This document shows, piece after piece, positions 1 through 5,786 of a stretch of DNA of 5,786 bases. Under the pieces are notes generated by a model. The model saw only the letters and a list, made by a program, of their open reading frames with translations. It was not told the DNA's origin and did not search any database. The DNA is taken from NCBI GenBank assembly GCA_947246775.1, contig CAMXTM010000144.1, positions 1 through 5,786 on the forward strand. Reading direction: 5' to 3'. This DNA comes from an uncultured Clostridium sp. (lineage in GTDB: Bacteria > Bacillota > Clostridia > Lachnospirales > Anaerotignaceae). The position numbers were made by a program, and so were the translations under genes. Within the stretch, counting starts at the first letter, position 1; every line of letters begins with the position of its first letter.

Positions 1-561
1 ACATATGACAAAAAGAAAGGACTTTATATTGCTTGTGGAAGTTTAAATCCTATTACAAAAAATCAAATGGAATATGCTTGTGAAAATGGGTTTAAAAGAA
101 TTAATTTAACTGCAAATCAGAAATTATTTTTAGAGTATTATGATACCGAACAAGGAAAGCAATTTTTAAAAGAGTTAGAAAACATATGTCAAAATCATAA
201 TTGTGTTATTATAGATACATTTGATACAGAACAAAATGAAACAGAAAAATTAGCTGAACAAAAAGGCATGTCCAAAGAAGATGTTAGATTTGCGATTGCA
301 AAGTGCCATGGTAAGATAGTAAAATATCTTATCAAACAAGGTATGGATTATACAATATTTATGACTGGAGGGGATACTGTAATGGGTTTAATGAAAAACT
401 TAGAAAATACAGAATTAATACCAGTATGTGAAATTAGTCAAGGTGTTGTATTATCCACACTAAAATGGAATGAAAAAAAATTGCAAATAGTATCTAAATC
501 AGGAGGATTTGGAAATCAAGATGTTTTTATAGAAGCAGCAAAAAAATTAATTCAACAATAA
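1..561 (+). CDS. DUF1537 family four-carbon acid sugar kinase, C-terminal part (5' end outside window)
   Basis: The frame is open from base 1 to the TAA at 559-561, giving 186 residues. Family members run to about 420-480 residues, so the N-terminal substrate domain lies upstream of the window. What is visible matches the C-terminal nucleotide-binding domain: an ACGSLNPIT stretch near base 40 (family form resembles GSxSPxT), a glycine-rich TGGDT loop at 364-378, a CEISQGV segment (family E-x-x-x-GV) near 427, and the hallmark KSGGFG motif at 496-513. The ATG at 67 falls inside the domain and is not the start. Characterised relatives (OtnK, DtnK, LtnK) phosphorylate D-erythronate, L-threonate or related 3-oxo acids with ATP in the cytoplasm. 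The particular substrate cannot be deduced from this half. The gene ends 12 bp before the dehydrogenase, consistent with one operon. Confidence 0.88.
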   Translation, partial: TYDKKKGLYIACGSLNPITKNQMEYACENGFKRINLTANQKLFLEYYDTEQGKQFLKELENICQNHNCVIIDTFDTEQNETEKLAEQKGMSKEDVRFAIAKCHGKIVKYLIKQGMDYTIFMTGGDTVMGLMKNLENTELIPVCEISQGVVLSTLKWNEKKLQIVSKSGGFGNQDVFIEAAKKLIQQ

Positions 562-573
562 GGGGGAATAGAT

Positions 574-1548
574 ATGAAATTTGTAATGACACAAGCTGTA
601 TGTGTAGAAGGAATTGCAAAAATAGAGGAACAAAAAGCAGATTATTATGTTGCTGATAATGGCAATCCAAATGAGTATTTAGATGAAATGCAAGATGCAG
701 ATGCACTCATTGTAAGAATTGGAAAATGTGATAAAAGTGTAATTGAAAATTCTCCAAATTTGAAAGTAATAGGCAGGACAGGGGTAGGATATGATAGTGT
801 AGATATACAAGCAGCAACAAAAGCAGGAATACCTGTTGTCATTACGCCCGGTGCAAATAATCGCTCTGTTGCAGAACATGCAGTAGCAATGATGTTTTCT
901 ATTGCAAAGAATTTTTCTGAAGCAGAAACAGAAATGAAAAAAGGAAACTGGAATATAAGAGATGCAAAAAAAGCATTTGAACTTTTGGATAAAAAAGTTG
1001 GATTTATTGGTTTAGGAGCGATAGGTAGAGAAACACAAAAAATTTGTAAAGGAATTGGTATGGAAACATTAGGCTATGACCCATATTTACCAAAAGAAAA
1101 AATAGAAGAAATTGGTTGTACATACTTCGAAGATTACCATGATATGATAAAAGAGTGCGATATTGTTTCTATCCATGTTCCATTTGTAGAAAGTACTAAA
1201 AATTTAATTGCCAAAAAAGAATTAGAAAGCATGAAACCAACTGCTGTTTTGATTAACTGTTCCAGAGGTGGCATTGTAAACGAAAAAGATTTAATTGAGG
1301 CTTTGAATAATGGTGTAATTGCAGGAGCAGGCACAGATGTATTTGTAGAAGAACCTCCTTCACAAGACAATCCTCTTTTACAGGCAAAAAATCTGCTTAT
1401 CAGCCCTCATAGTGCAGCACAAACACGAGAAGCTGTTATCAATATGGCATTGATGTGTGTAGAAGGTTGTTTTGCAGTATTAAATGGAGAGCAATGGTCT
1501 TATGTAGCAGATAAAAAAGTGTATGAACATGAAAAATGGAAAAAATAA
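574..1548 (+). CDS. D-isomer-specific 2-hydroxyacid dehydrogenase (NAD-dependent)
   Basis: 324 residues, a full-length short-form member of the D-2-hydroxyacid dehydrogenase family. These enzymes interconvert a 2-hydroxy acid and a 2-keto acid with NAD(H). The nucleotide-binding loop is GLGAIG at 146-151, with Asp169 (YDP) at the end of the second strand favouring NAD over NADP. The catalytic trio is Arg231 (NCSRGG), Glu260 (EEPP) and His279 (SPHSAAQT). The substrate-domain segment GRTGVGYDSVD at 67-77 and NRSVAEHA at 96-103 are also family hallmarks. There is no C-terminal ACT domain, so it is not the long regulated SerA type. The start is set by AAGGGGGAA at 560-568, five bases before the ATG. 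Its place between an acid-sugar kinase and a carboxylate transporter suggests a catabolic role, for example on a hydroxy acid or a hydroxypyruvate-like intermediate. The substrate is not identifiable. Confidence 0.92.
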   Translation: MKFVMTQAVCVEGIAKIEEQKADYYVADNGNPNEYLDEMQDADALIVRIGKCDKSVIENSPNLKVIGRTGVGYDSVDIQAATKAGIPVVITPGANNRSVAEHAVAMMFSIAKNFSEAETEMKKGNWNIRDAKKAFELLDKKVGFIGLGAIGRETQKICKGIGMETLGYDPYLPKEKIEEIGCTYFEDYHDMIKECDIVSIHVPFVESTKNLIAKKELESMKPTAVLINCSRGGIVNEKDLIEALNNGVIAGAGTDVFVEEPPSQDNPLLQAKNLLISPHSAAQTREAVINMALMCVEGCFAVLNGEQWSYVADKKVYEHEKWKK

Positions 1549-1553
1549 ATAAC

Positions 1554-1563
1554 AAAGGGGTGG
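1554..1563 (+). promoter_or_regulatory. Shine-Dalgarno site deciding the tctB start
   Basis: AAAGGGGTGG lies five bases before the ATG at 1569. The frame could open earlier, at an ATG at 1536 that overlaps the end of the dehydrogenase gene, but nothing like a ribosome binding site precedes that codon. The later start also gives a protein that begins directly before the first membrane segment, as expected for TctB. Confidence 0.8.
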
Positions 1564-1568
1564 TGAAA

Positions 1569-2072
1569 ATGGAATATAAAAAGAGTTTATTTCCCGGAAT
1601 TGTACTCACAATTTTTTCAATTATCTATTTGATATTAACTTCTCAAATCAAAAAATTTAGTGGATTAGGTTCAGACCCTTTGGGAGCAAGAGCAATTCCT
1701 TATTTGTGGGGCATTAGCTTATTGATTTTAAGTATTATATTAGTAGTAAGAGGAATAAAACAAAGAAATCAAGCAATAAAAGATAATACTTATGTCAAAA
1801 CACAATTTAATATAGCAGCTATTGTAAAAGAGAATAGAGAAATTGTAATGACATTTGTTTCATTGGCAATTTATATTGCTCTGCTAGAACCGGTTGGGTT
1901 TTTAATTATGACAGCTGTATATCTTTTTGTACAAACTTTAATATTAACACCAAAAGAAAAAAGAAATTATATTTTGACGTTAATTACCTCCGTAGTGATA
2001 GCGGTTGCACTAGATTATATTTTTGTATGTCTTTTGAATGTATTGCTACCACTTGGTATATTCGGATTTTAA
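1569..2072 (+). CDS. tctB: Tripartite tricarboxylate transporter, small membrane subunit (TctB family)
   Basis: 167 residues, highly hydrophobic, the usual size for the small four-helix subunit of TTT transporters. Visible membrane segments are roughly residues 8-25, 41-62, a long stretch 92-126 that reads as two helices around the motif LEPVGF (106-111), and 133-162. The first loop has SDPLGARAIPYLWG (35-48), which resembles the conserved G-P-x-x-F/I-P region of TctB, and the C-terminus LLPLGIFGF is also typical. It works in the cytoplasmic membrane together with the large TctA subunit, and its precise job in transport is poorly defined in the family. It sits 20 bp after the dehydrogenase and 13 bp before tctA, so it is translated from the same message. 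The identification rests on topology, short motifs and its place next to an unmistakable TctA. Confidence 0.87.
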   Translation: MEYKKSLFPGIVLTIFSIIYLILTSQIKKFSGLGSDPLGARAIPYLWGISLLILSIILVVRGIKQRNQAIKDNTYVKTQFNIAAIVKENREIVMTFVSLAIYIALLEPVGFLIMTAVYLFVQTLILTPKEKRNYILTLITSVVIAVALDYIFVCLLNVLLPLGIFGF

Positions 2073-2079
2073 AGGAGGG
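2073..2079 (+). promoter_or_regulatory. Shine-Dalgarno site deciding the tctA start
   Basis: AGGAGGG directly follows the tctB stop codon and sits six bases before the ATG at 2086. An upstream in-frame ATG at 2038 lies inside tctB, has no such site, and would add 16 non-family residues, so 2086 is preferred. Confidence 0.85.
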
Positions 2080-2085
2080 ATAAAA

Positions 2086-3585
2086 ATGGTTGTAGAAGGA
2101 TTAATGAACGTATTTGGTGACCCCTTGGTAATATTGTTTATTGCAATAGGAGTTATTGTAGGAATTATATTTGGTTCGATACCAGGTTTAACAGCAACTA
2201 TGGCGATTGTAATGTTTTTGCCTGTTACTTATACTATGACATCTACACAAGGCATTTCCATGCTAATTGCACTATATATAGGCGGTATTTCAGGTGGTCT
2301 GATTTCAGCGATATTGTTGAATATACCAGGAACGCCGTCTTCAGTAGCAACATGCTTTGATGGTCGTCCTCTAGCAGAAAAAGGGCAGGCAGCAAAAGCA
2401 TTAGGTGTAGGCGTTGTATTCTCTTTTATAGGTACAGTAGTTGGTGTGCTTTTGCTGATAGTAATATCTCCATTGTTAGCAGGTCTTGCTATTAAATTTG
2501 GTCCTTATGAATATTGCTCTCTTGCTATATTTTCATTGTCACTTGTTATTACATTATCTGGGAAAGATTTGGTAAAAGGATTGATAGGAGCAATTATAGG
2601 CGCATTACTTGCCACAGTAGGATTATCTCCTATTGACTCTAGACAGCGTTTTACATTTGGTAGTGCAGATTTAACAGCAGGATTTAAACTTTTAGTATTG
2701 TTAATTGGATTGTTTGCAGTAACAGAAGTTATTAAATATGCAGGACAAGTAAGAAATCCGGAAAAAATAGAAATTGAATCTGGTGTAAAAATGAAAGGAA
2801 TTGGTTTCACAATAAAAGAATTTTTCAGCCAAATTGTCAATTCTATTCGTTCTGCACTGATTGGTGTAGGAATTGGTATTCTTCCAGGTATTGGTGGCGG
2901 TGTTTCTTGTATGATTTCTTATACAGTTGCAAAAAATTCATCAAAACACCCTGAAAAATTTGGAACAGGTATTATAGATGGTGTTGTAGCATCAGAAAGT
3001 GCAAATAATGCTACTATTGGTGGAGCAATGATACCACTTTTATCATTGGGTATACCAGGTGACCCTGCTACTGCGATGTTGCTAGGTGGTTTAATGGTAC
3101 ATAATGTATCCCCTGGACCATTGATATTTGATAAAAATGGTGCAGTAGTATATGGTATTTTCTTTGCTATGATAATATCAGCAGTTATGATGATGATATT
3201 TATGTTAGTTGGTATGAGAGGATTTATAAAAGTATTAAACATACCAAAAAATTTCTTGTTACCAGCGATTGTAGTGTTATGTTGTATTGGAGCAATTGGC
3301 GACAGTAACAGAATATTTGATGTATGGGGTGTACTTTTATTCGGATTGCTTGGTTTTGGACTTTTAAAAGCAGGAGTTCCAACTTCTCCAATGATATTAG
3401 GTTTTATACTTGGACCAATGTTTGAAGAAAATTTAAGAAAAGCATCTCAATTAGCAAGTAGCGATAGTGCTTTTAGACACCCAATATTTTTCTTCTTTAT
3501 GATAGTAACCGTTGTTGTAATATTCATGTCTTTACGCTCAAATAAAAAAGCGGCACAGGCTGAAAATAATGTAGTAAGTGAATAA
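2086..3585 (+). CDS. tctA: Tripartite tricarboxylate transporter, large permease subunit (TctA family)
   Basis: 499 residues, the standard length for TctA, with about ten to twelve hydrophobic segments. It is the ion-coupled permease that carries the carboxylate across the cytoplasmic membrane. The family's two signature regions are clear: LYIGGISGGLISAILLNIPG (63-82) running into TPSSVATCFDGRPLAEKG, and ESANNAT (304-310) followed by IPLLSLGIPGDPATA (316-330) and SPGPLIF (342-348). The two halves echo each other. IPGLTATM (32-39) parallels LPGIGGGVS (266-274), and NIPGTP (79-84) parallels GIPGDP (322-327), which reflects the internal duplication known for this family. The charged C-terminal tail (about 483-499) is probably cytoplasmic. 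It follows tctB by 13 bp and precedes tctC by 18 bp. The frame is intact. Substrate specificity cannot be read from it. Confidence 0.96.
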   Translation: MVVEGLMNVFGDPLVILFIAIGVIVGIIFGSIPGLTATMAIVMFLPVTYTMTSTQGISMLIALYIGGISGGLISAILLNIPGTPSSVATCFDGRPLAEKGQAAKALGVGVVFSFIGTVVGVLLLIVISPLLAGLAIKFGPYEYCSLAIFSLSLVITLSGKDLVKGLIGAIIGALLATVGLSPIDSRQRFTFGSADLTAGFKLLVLLIGLFAVTEVIKYAGQVRNPEKIEIESGVKMKGIGFTIKEFFSQIVNSIRSALIGVGIGILPGIGGGVSCMISYTVAKNSSKHPEKFGTGIIDGVVASESANNATIGGAMIPLLSLGIPGDPATAMLLGGLMVHNVSPGPLIFDKNGAVVYGIFFAMIISAVMMMIFMLVGMRGFIKVLNIPKNFLLPAIVVLCCIGAIGDSNRIFDVWGVLLFGLLGFGLLKAGVPTSPMILGFILGPMFEENLRKASQLASSDSAFRHPIFFFFMIVTVVVIFMSLRSNKKAAQAENNVVSE

Positions 3586-3603
3586 ATTTAGGAGGGGTAT
3601 ATT

Positions 3604-4614
3604 ATGAGTATTAAAAAAAGAATATTATCAGCTTTTATGGTAGGAGCATTGGGTTTGTCCGTTCTAACAGGCTGCTCTGGTAGTAGTGCACGTAATTCTG
3701 CTGAAAATAATGAGGCAGATGCTGACTGGCCAAATTCTCCTATCAACATTATCTGTACTCATGCAGCAGGAGGAGATACAGATTATAATGCAAGATTGAT
3801 GGCAAGAATGTTAGAGCAAGAACTTGGTGTGTCTGTTGTAGTAAACAATGTAACAGGAAGTAATGGAGCGATTGCATTAGGACAGTATAAAGACTCCAAA
3901 AATGCAGATAACTACACATTTATTATGACAAATACGGCAGCATTAACAGGAAATTTGGCAACAGGACTTTCTGATTTTGGATATGAAGATTTCCAAACAG
4001 TGGGAATATTTGGAAAACAGTCTGGCGAAAATATAGTTGTTCCAGCAAACGCACCTTATGACACTGTAGAATAATTGATTGAGGCATCAAAAGCAAATCC
4101 AGGACAGATAAAATTTGGTATTTCTACAGGTGGAGGCGTTTATATTGCTGCTACAATTATGTCAAAAGAATACGGTGCAGAATTTAACATTGTAGACGCA
4201 GGAGATGCTTCCAGCCGTTTGACTTCTATATTAGGTGGACATATTGACGCTTCTATCGTTCCATATTCTGGTATAAAAGAATATATCGAAAATGGCGATG
4301 TAAAAGTATTATCCACATTGTTAGAAGAAAAACCAGACTTAATACAAGATATTCCTACAGCAAAAGAACAAGGCTATGATAATTTGATATTAAATACAAT
4401 GTATGCTTGCCTTGCACCAGAAGGAACAAATGAAGCAGTTATTCAAAAATTAAATGAAGCAATGCAAAATGTAGCACAAAATAATACAGAATATGATGAA
4501 GAAGTAAAAAAATATAACTATCAAAATCCATATGTACTTGGTGTAGAAGAAAGCAAACAAGAATTAAAAACACAAACAGATTTATTTATGAAATATGCTG
4601 ATGATTTACAATAA
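3604..4614 (+). pseudogene. tctC: Tripartite tricarboxylate transporter solute-binding lipoprotein (TctC/Bug family), broken by an in-frame stop
   Basis: The full frame has 336 codons, normal for the family, but codon 157 (4072-4074) is TAA. Residues 1-24 are a lipoprotein signal peptide: positive KKR start, hydrophobic core and lipobox LTGC with Cys24 as the anchor. WPNSPINIICTHAAGGDTDYNAR (residues 41-63) and the following VVVNNVTGSNGAIALG region match the Bug-family N-lobe, where the AGG-x-TD loop contacts the ligand carboxylate. After the stop, the same frame continues with IEASKANPGQIKFGISTGGG, GAEFNIVDAGDASSRLTSILGGHIDA and an ordinary C-terminus. The start is set by AGGAGGGG at 3590-3597. 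Terminated translation would give a 156-residue fragment lacking most of the binding protein, so TctAB would have no receptor. No frameshift or other decay is seen, so the lesion is recent or a sequence error. Confidence 0.88.
4072..4074 (+). other. Premature TAA inside tctC
   Basis: The local reading is D-T-V-E-stop-L-I-E-A-S-K. The family usually has a run such as (T)-V/L-E-E-L at this helix, so GAA changed to TAA by one base is the simplest origin; CAA or AAA would also fit. All five complete genes in the window, and the cut one at the left edge, end with TAA, so TAA is a normal stop here. The next base is T, which is not a leaky context. It is neither TGA (selenocysteine) nor TAG (pyrrolysine). 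Confidence 0.9.
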
Positions 4615-4623
4615 AAGCTTTTA
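4612..4623 (+). repeat. 12-bp perfect palindrome over the tctC stop codon
   Basis: TAAAAGCTTTTA reads the same on both strands and begins with the tctC stop codon. As RNA it would form only a weak hairpin with hardly any loop, so it is noted as a structural curiosity and not as a terminator. Confidence 0.4.
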
Positions 4624-4624
4624 A

Positions 4625-4666
4625 TCTCTCCTTTTAAATTCCCCCTTAATTATTTTTTAGGAGAGA
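4625..4666 (+). repeat. Inverted repeat 1 in the tctC-aldolase gap
   Basis: TCTCTCCT at 4625-4632 is complementary to AGGAGAGA at 4659-4666, an eight-base stem with a 26-base AT-rich loop containing a CCCCC run. No U-tract follows, so it is not a standard intrinsic terminator. It may be an mRNA stability or processing element. The stem is short enough to be partly chance in purine/pyrimidine-biased sequence. Confidence 0.45.
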
Positions 4667-4670
4667 GGAA

Positions 4671-4695
4671 GGAGGACTTTTAAAAAAAGTCCTCC
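4671..4695 (+). repeat. Inverted repeat 2 (strong hairpin) upstream of the aldolase gene
   Basis: GGAGGACTTTT at 4671-4681 pairs perfectly with AAAAGTCCTCC at 4685-4695 around a three-base AAA loop. What follows is CTAATATAAAATT, not a run of T, and the opposite strand also lacks a T-run, so a classical terminator is unlikely in either direction. Plausible roles are protecting the 3' end of the transporter message or modulating expression of the aldolase gene 58 bp downstream. The right arm contains TCCTCC (4690-4695), which is complementary to the aldolase Shine-Dalgarno GGAGGA at 4741-4746, so an alternative pairing exists. No convincing promoter was found between the hairpin and the gene. 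Confidence 0.6.
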
Positions 4696-4753
4696 CTAAT
4701 ATAAAATTGTAGGGTAACAATAAAAACAACAAAAACGATAGGAGGAATGAAAC

Positions 4754-5653
4754 ATGACAGAAATAAAAGGAATTATTGCTGCAATGCAAACAGCAATGAA
4801 TGAAGATGGTAGTATCAATGAAAAAGAAATGAGAAAACAAATCAATCGTCAAATTGATGCTGGTGTAGATGCAGTATTTTGCCTTGGGACAAACGGCGAA
4901 TTTTATATTATGAATGAAGAAGAAAAACTTCAAGTTATGAAAATATTTGTAGATGAAGTAGCAGGCAGAGTACCTGTTTATGCTGGAACAGGCTGCATCA
5001 GTACAAAGGATACTATAGCATTATCACAAAAGGCAAAAGAAATTGGCGTTGATGTACTTTCAGTAATTACTCCTTATTTTGCAGCAATCAATCAAAATGA
5101 ATTGTATGAACATTATGCATCACTATCAGAAGCAGTTGATTTGCCTATTGTAATGTATAATATTCCAGCAAGAACGGGAGCAAGTCTTGCACCTACAACT
5201 GTAGGAAAATTAGCAAGAAATTGTAAAAATATTGTTGGTGTAAAAGACTCTAGTGGAAATTTCAATAATATATTACAGTATATTGATGAAACAAAAGATA
5301 CAGGATTTTCAGTGCTTTCTGGAAATGATGCTTTGATACTTTGGACATTACTGTCAGGAGGAAAAGGCGGTATTACAGCGATTGCAAATATATTGCCAAC
5401 TATCATGGTAAGTATTTATCAAAATTACTTAAAAGGTGATATGGAAGCAGCTAAAAAAGCACAATCTTCTATTGCTCCAATTAGAGATTGCTTTAAATAT
5501 GGCAATCCAAATTCTATTGTAAAATGTGCTACTAATTTAATAGGACAACCAGTAGGAGAATGTAGAAAACCTTTTGGCATGGTTTCAGAAGAAGCAAAAA
5601 AAGCTATTATGGACATAATCAATACATATTATTCTGAATATATCAATAAATAA
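4754..5653 (+). CDS. Dihydrodipicolinate synthase/N-acetylneuraminate lyase family aldolase, probably catabolic
   Basis: 299 residues, a complete (beta/alpha)8 class I aldolase of the DapA/NAL superfamily, which forms a Schiff base between lysine and a 2-keto acid, usually pyruvate. Lys164 in VKDSSG is the Schiff-base residue, Tyr135 and Arg140 lie in YNIPARTG, and Thr46 sits in GTNGE (45-49), which binds the keto-acid carboxylate. Compared by eye with E. coli DapA, Thr45 is Asn47, the relay residue Tyr107 is Phe109 (TPYF), and lysine feedback residues are lost (His53 to Glu55, His56 to Lys58, Asn80 to Ile82, Glu84 to Asp86). The KDSSG motif is more typical of sugar-acid aldolases. Lysine biosynthesis is therefore unlikely; cleavage or dehydration of a keto-sugar acid in this operon is the better guess. 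The start is backed by TAGGAGGAA at 4739-4747. The gene lies 139 bp after tctC and ends before a strong terminator. Confidence 0.9.
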   Translation: MTEIKGIIAAMQTAMNEDGSINEKEMRKQINRQIDAGVDAVFCLGTNGEFYIMNEEEKLQVMKIFVDEVAGRVPVYAGTGCISTKDTIALSQKAKEIGVDVLSVITPYFAAINQNELYEHYASLSEAVDLPIVMYNIPARTGASLAPTTVGKLARNCKNIVGVKDSSGNFNNILQYIDETKDTGFSVLSGNDALILWTLLSGGKGGITAIANILPTIMVSIYQNYLKGDMEAAKKAQSSIAPIRDCFKYGNPNSIVKCATNLIGQPVGECRKPFGMVSEEAKKAIMDIINTYYSEYINK

Positions 5654-5661
5654 TAGATTTT

Positions 5662-5702
5662 AAAAATCGAGATTTTATAAATTATAGAATCTCGGTTTTT
5701 TT
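5662..5702 (+). terminator. Intrinsic terminator after the aldolase gene
   Basis: The stem pairs 5668-5679 (starting CGAGATT) with 5683-5694 (ending AATCTCG), 12 base pairs including one G-T, with a three-base loop, followed by seven T at 5696-5702. It begins 9 bp past the aldolase stop and marks the end of the operon. Five A at 5662-5666 on the other side give a T-tract on the minus strand, so it could also stop transcription coming from the right. Confidence 0.92.
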
Positions 5703-5761
5703 ACTTTGTTATTCTTTCTGTTTCTTATTTATAATGATAATACCTCTGTTGCTTGATTGTA

Positions 5762-5775
5762 GGAGGAAGTCCTCC
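5762..5775 (+). repeat. GGAGGA-AG-TCCTCC inverted repeat at the window edge
   Basis: Two six-base arms are separated by AG. The half AAGTCCTCC (5767-5775) is identical to the right arm of the hairpin before the aldolase gene (4687-4695), and the following bases are similar (CTAAT against ATTAA). It may be the edge of a dispersed repeat, or part of a gene on the minus strand continuing outside the window. Bases 5703-5761 show no other recognisable signal. Confidence 0.35.
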
Positions 5776-5786
5776 ATTAACGGAGC

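Noticed and set aside
1536..1568. Upstream start for tctB overlapping the dehydrogenase gene
   Set aside because: It has no Shine-Dalgarno site, while the ATG at 1569 has a good one and gives the expected N-terminus.
2038..2085. Upstream start for tctA inside tctB
   Set aside because: The added residues are a frame-shifted reading of the tctB end, and AGGAGGG points to 2086.
2505..3242. Minus-strand open frames opposite tctA, and similar ones opposite the dehydrogenase and aldolase genes
   Set aside because: They lack ribosome binding sites and family-like sequence, and lie wholly opposite well-supported genes; they are shadows of codon bias.
4072..4074. Programmed recoding or a changed genetic code at the internal stop
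   Set aside because: TAA ends every other gene in the window, it is not the selenocysteine or pyrrolysine codon, the following base is not a leaky context, and an ordinary amino acid fits the family here.
4075..4614. A separate gene starting at TTG just after the tctC stop
   Set aside because: There is no ribosome binding site before the TTG, the sequence begins in mid-domain, and it is the direct in-frame continuation of the binding protein.
4671..4695. Intrinsic terminator after tctC
   Set aside because: The stem is strong, but no U-tract follows on either strand.
4696..4740. Promoter for the aldolase gene
   Set aside because: TAATAT and TATAAA words occur around 4697-4705, but no TTGACA-like box lies 16-18 bases upstream; in AT-rich DNA these words are expected by chance.
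4754..5653. Housekeeping dapA of lysine biosynthesis
   Set aside because: The operon is catabolic in character, and the Tyr107, Thr45 and lysine-feedback positions are changed.
1..5786. CRISPR arrays, tRNA or rRNA genes, insertion sequences, defence or phage genes
   Set aside because: None was seen: no regularly spaced repeats, no cloverleaf or rRNA-like stretches, and no transposase or integrase motifs.

Overview
The window looks like chromosomal DNA from an AT-rich, low-G+C Firmicute, probably a clostridial gut-type anaerobe. The reasons are the strong A/T third-position bias, purine-rich GGAGG-type Shine-Dalgarno sites 5-7 bases before every start, exclusive use of TAA stops, and a solute-binding protein made as a lipoprotein (monoderm style). 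The exact genus cannot be named from the sequence.

Layout, all genes on the + strand: (1) 1-561, the C-terminal part of a DUF1537 (four-carbon acid sugar kinase) gene cut by the window edge; (2) 574-1548, a D-isomer-specific 2-hydroxyacid dehydrogenase; (3) 1569-2072 tctB-like, (4) 2086-3585 tctA-like and (5) 3604-4614 tctC-like, together a tripartite tricarboxylate transporter (TTT) in the order B-A-C; (6) a 139-bp gap holding two inverted repeats; (7) 4754-5653, a DHDPS/NAL-family class I aldolase or lyase; (8) a strong intrinsic terminator at 5662-5702 and about 80 bp of unassigned sequence. Gaps between genes 1-5 are only 12-20 bp, so they are almost certainly one transcript. The aldolase probably belongs to the same transcript or is partly uncoupled from it.

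Taken together this is a carboxylate uptake-and-catabolism cassette. The lipoprotein would capture an organic or sugar acid, TctA/TctB would import it using an ion gradient, and a dehydrogenase, an ATP-dependent acid-sugar kinase and a Schiff-base aldolase would break it down. The substrate cannot be read from the sequence.

The most notable point is that the tctC reading frame is broken by one in-frame TAA at 4072-4074. The frame is otherwise full length and family-like on both sides, so this is either a fresh nonsense mutation that removes the transporter's receptor or a sequence error. The aldolase is also unlike lysine-pathway DapA at several active-site and feedback-site positions, which supports a catabolic role.
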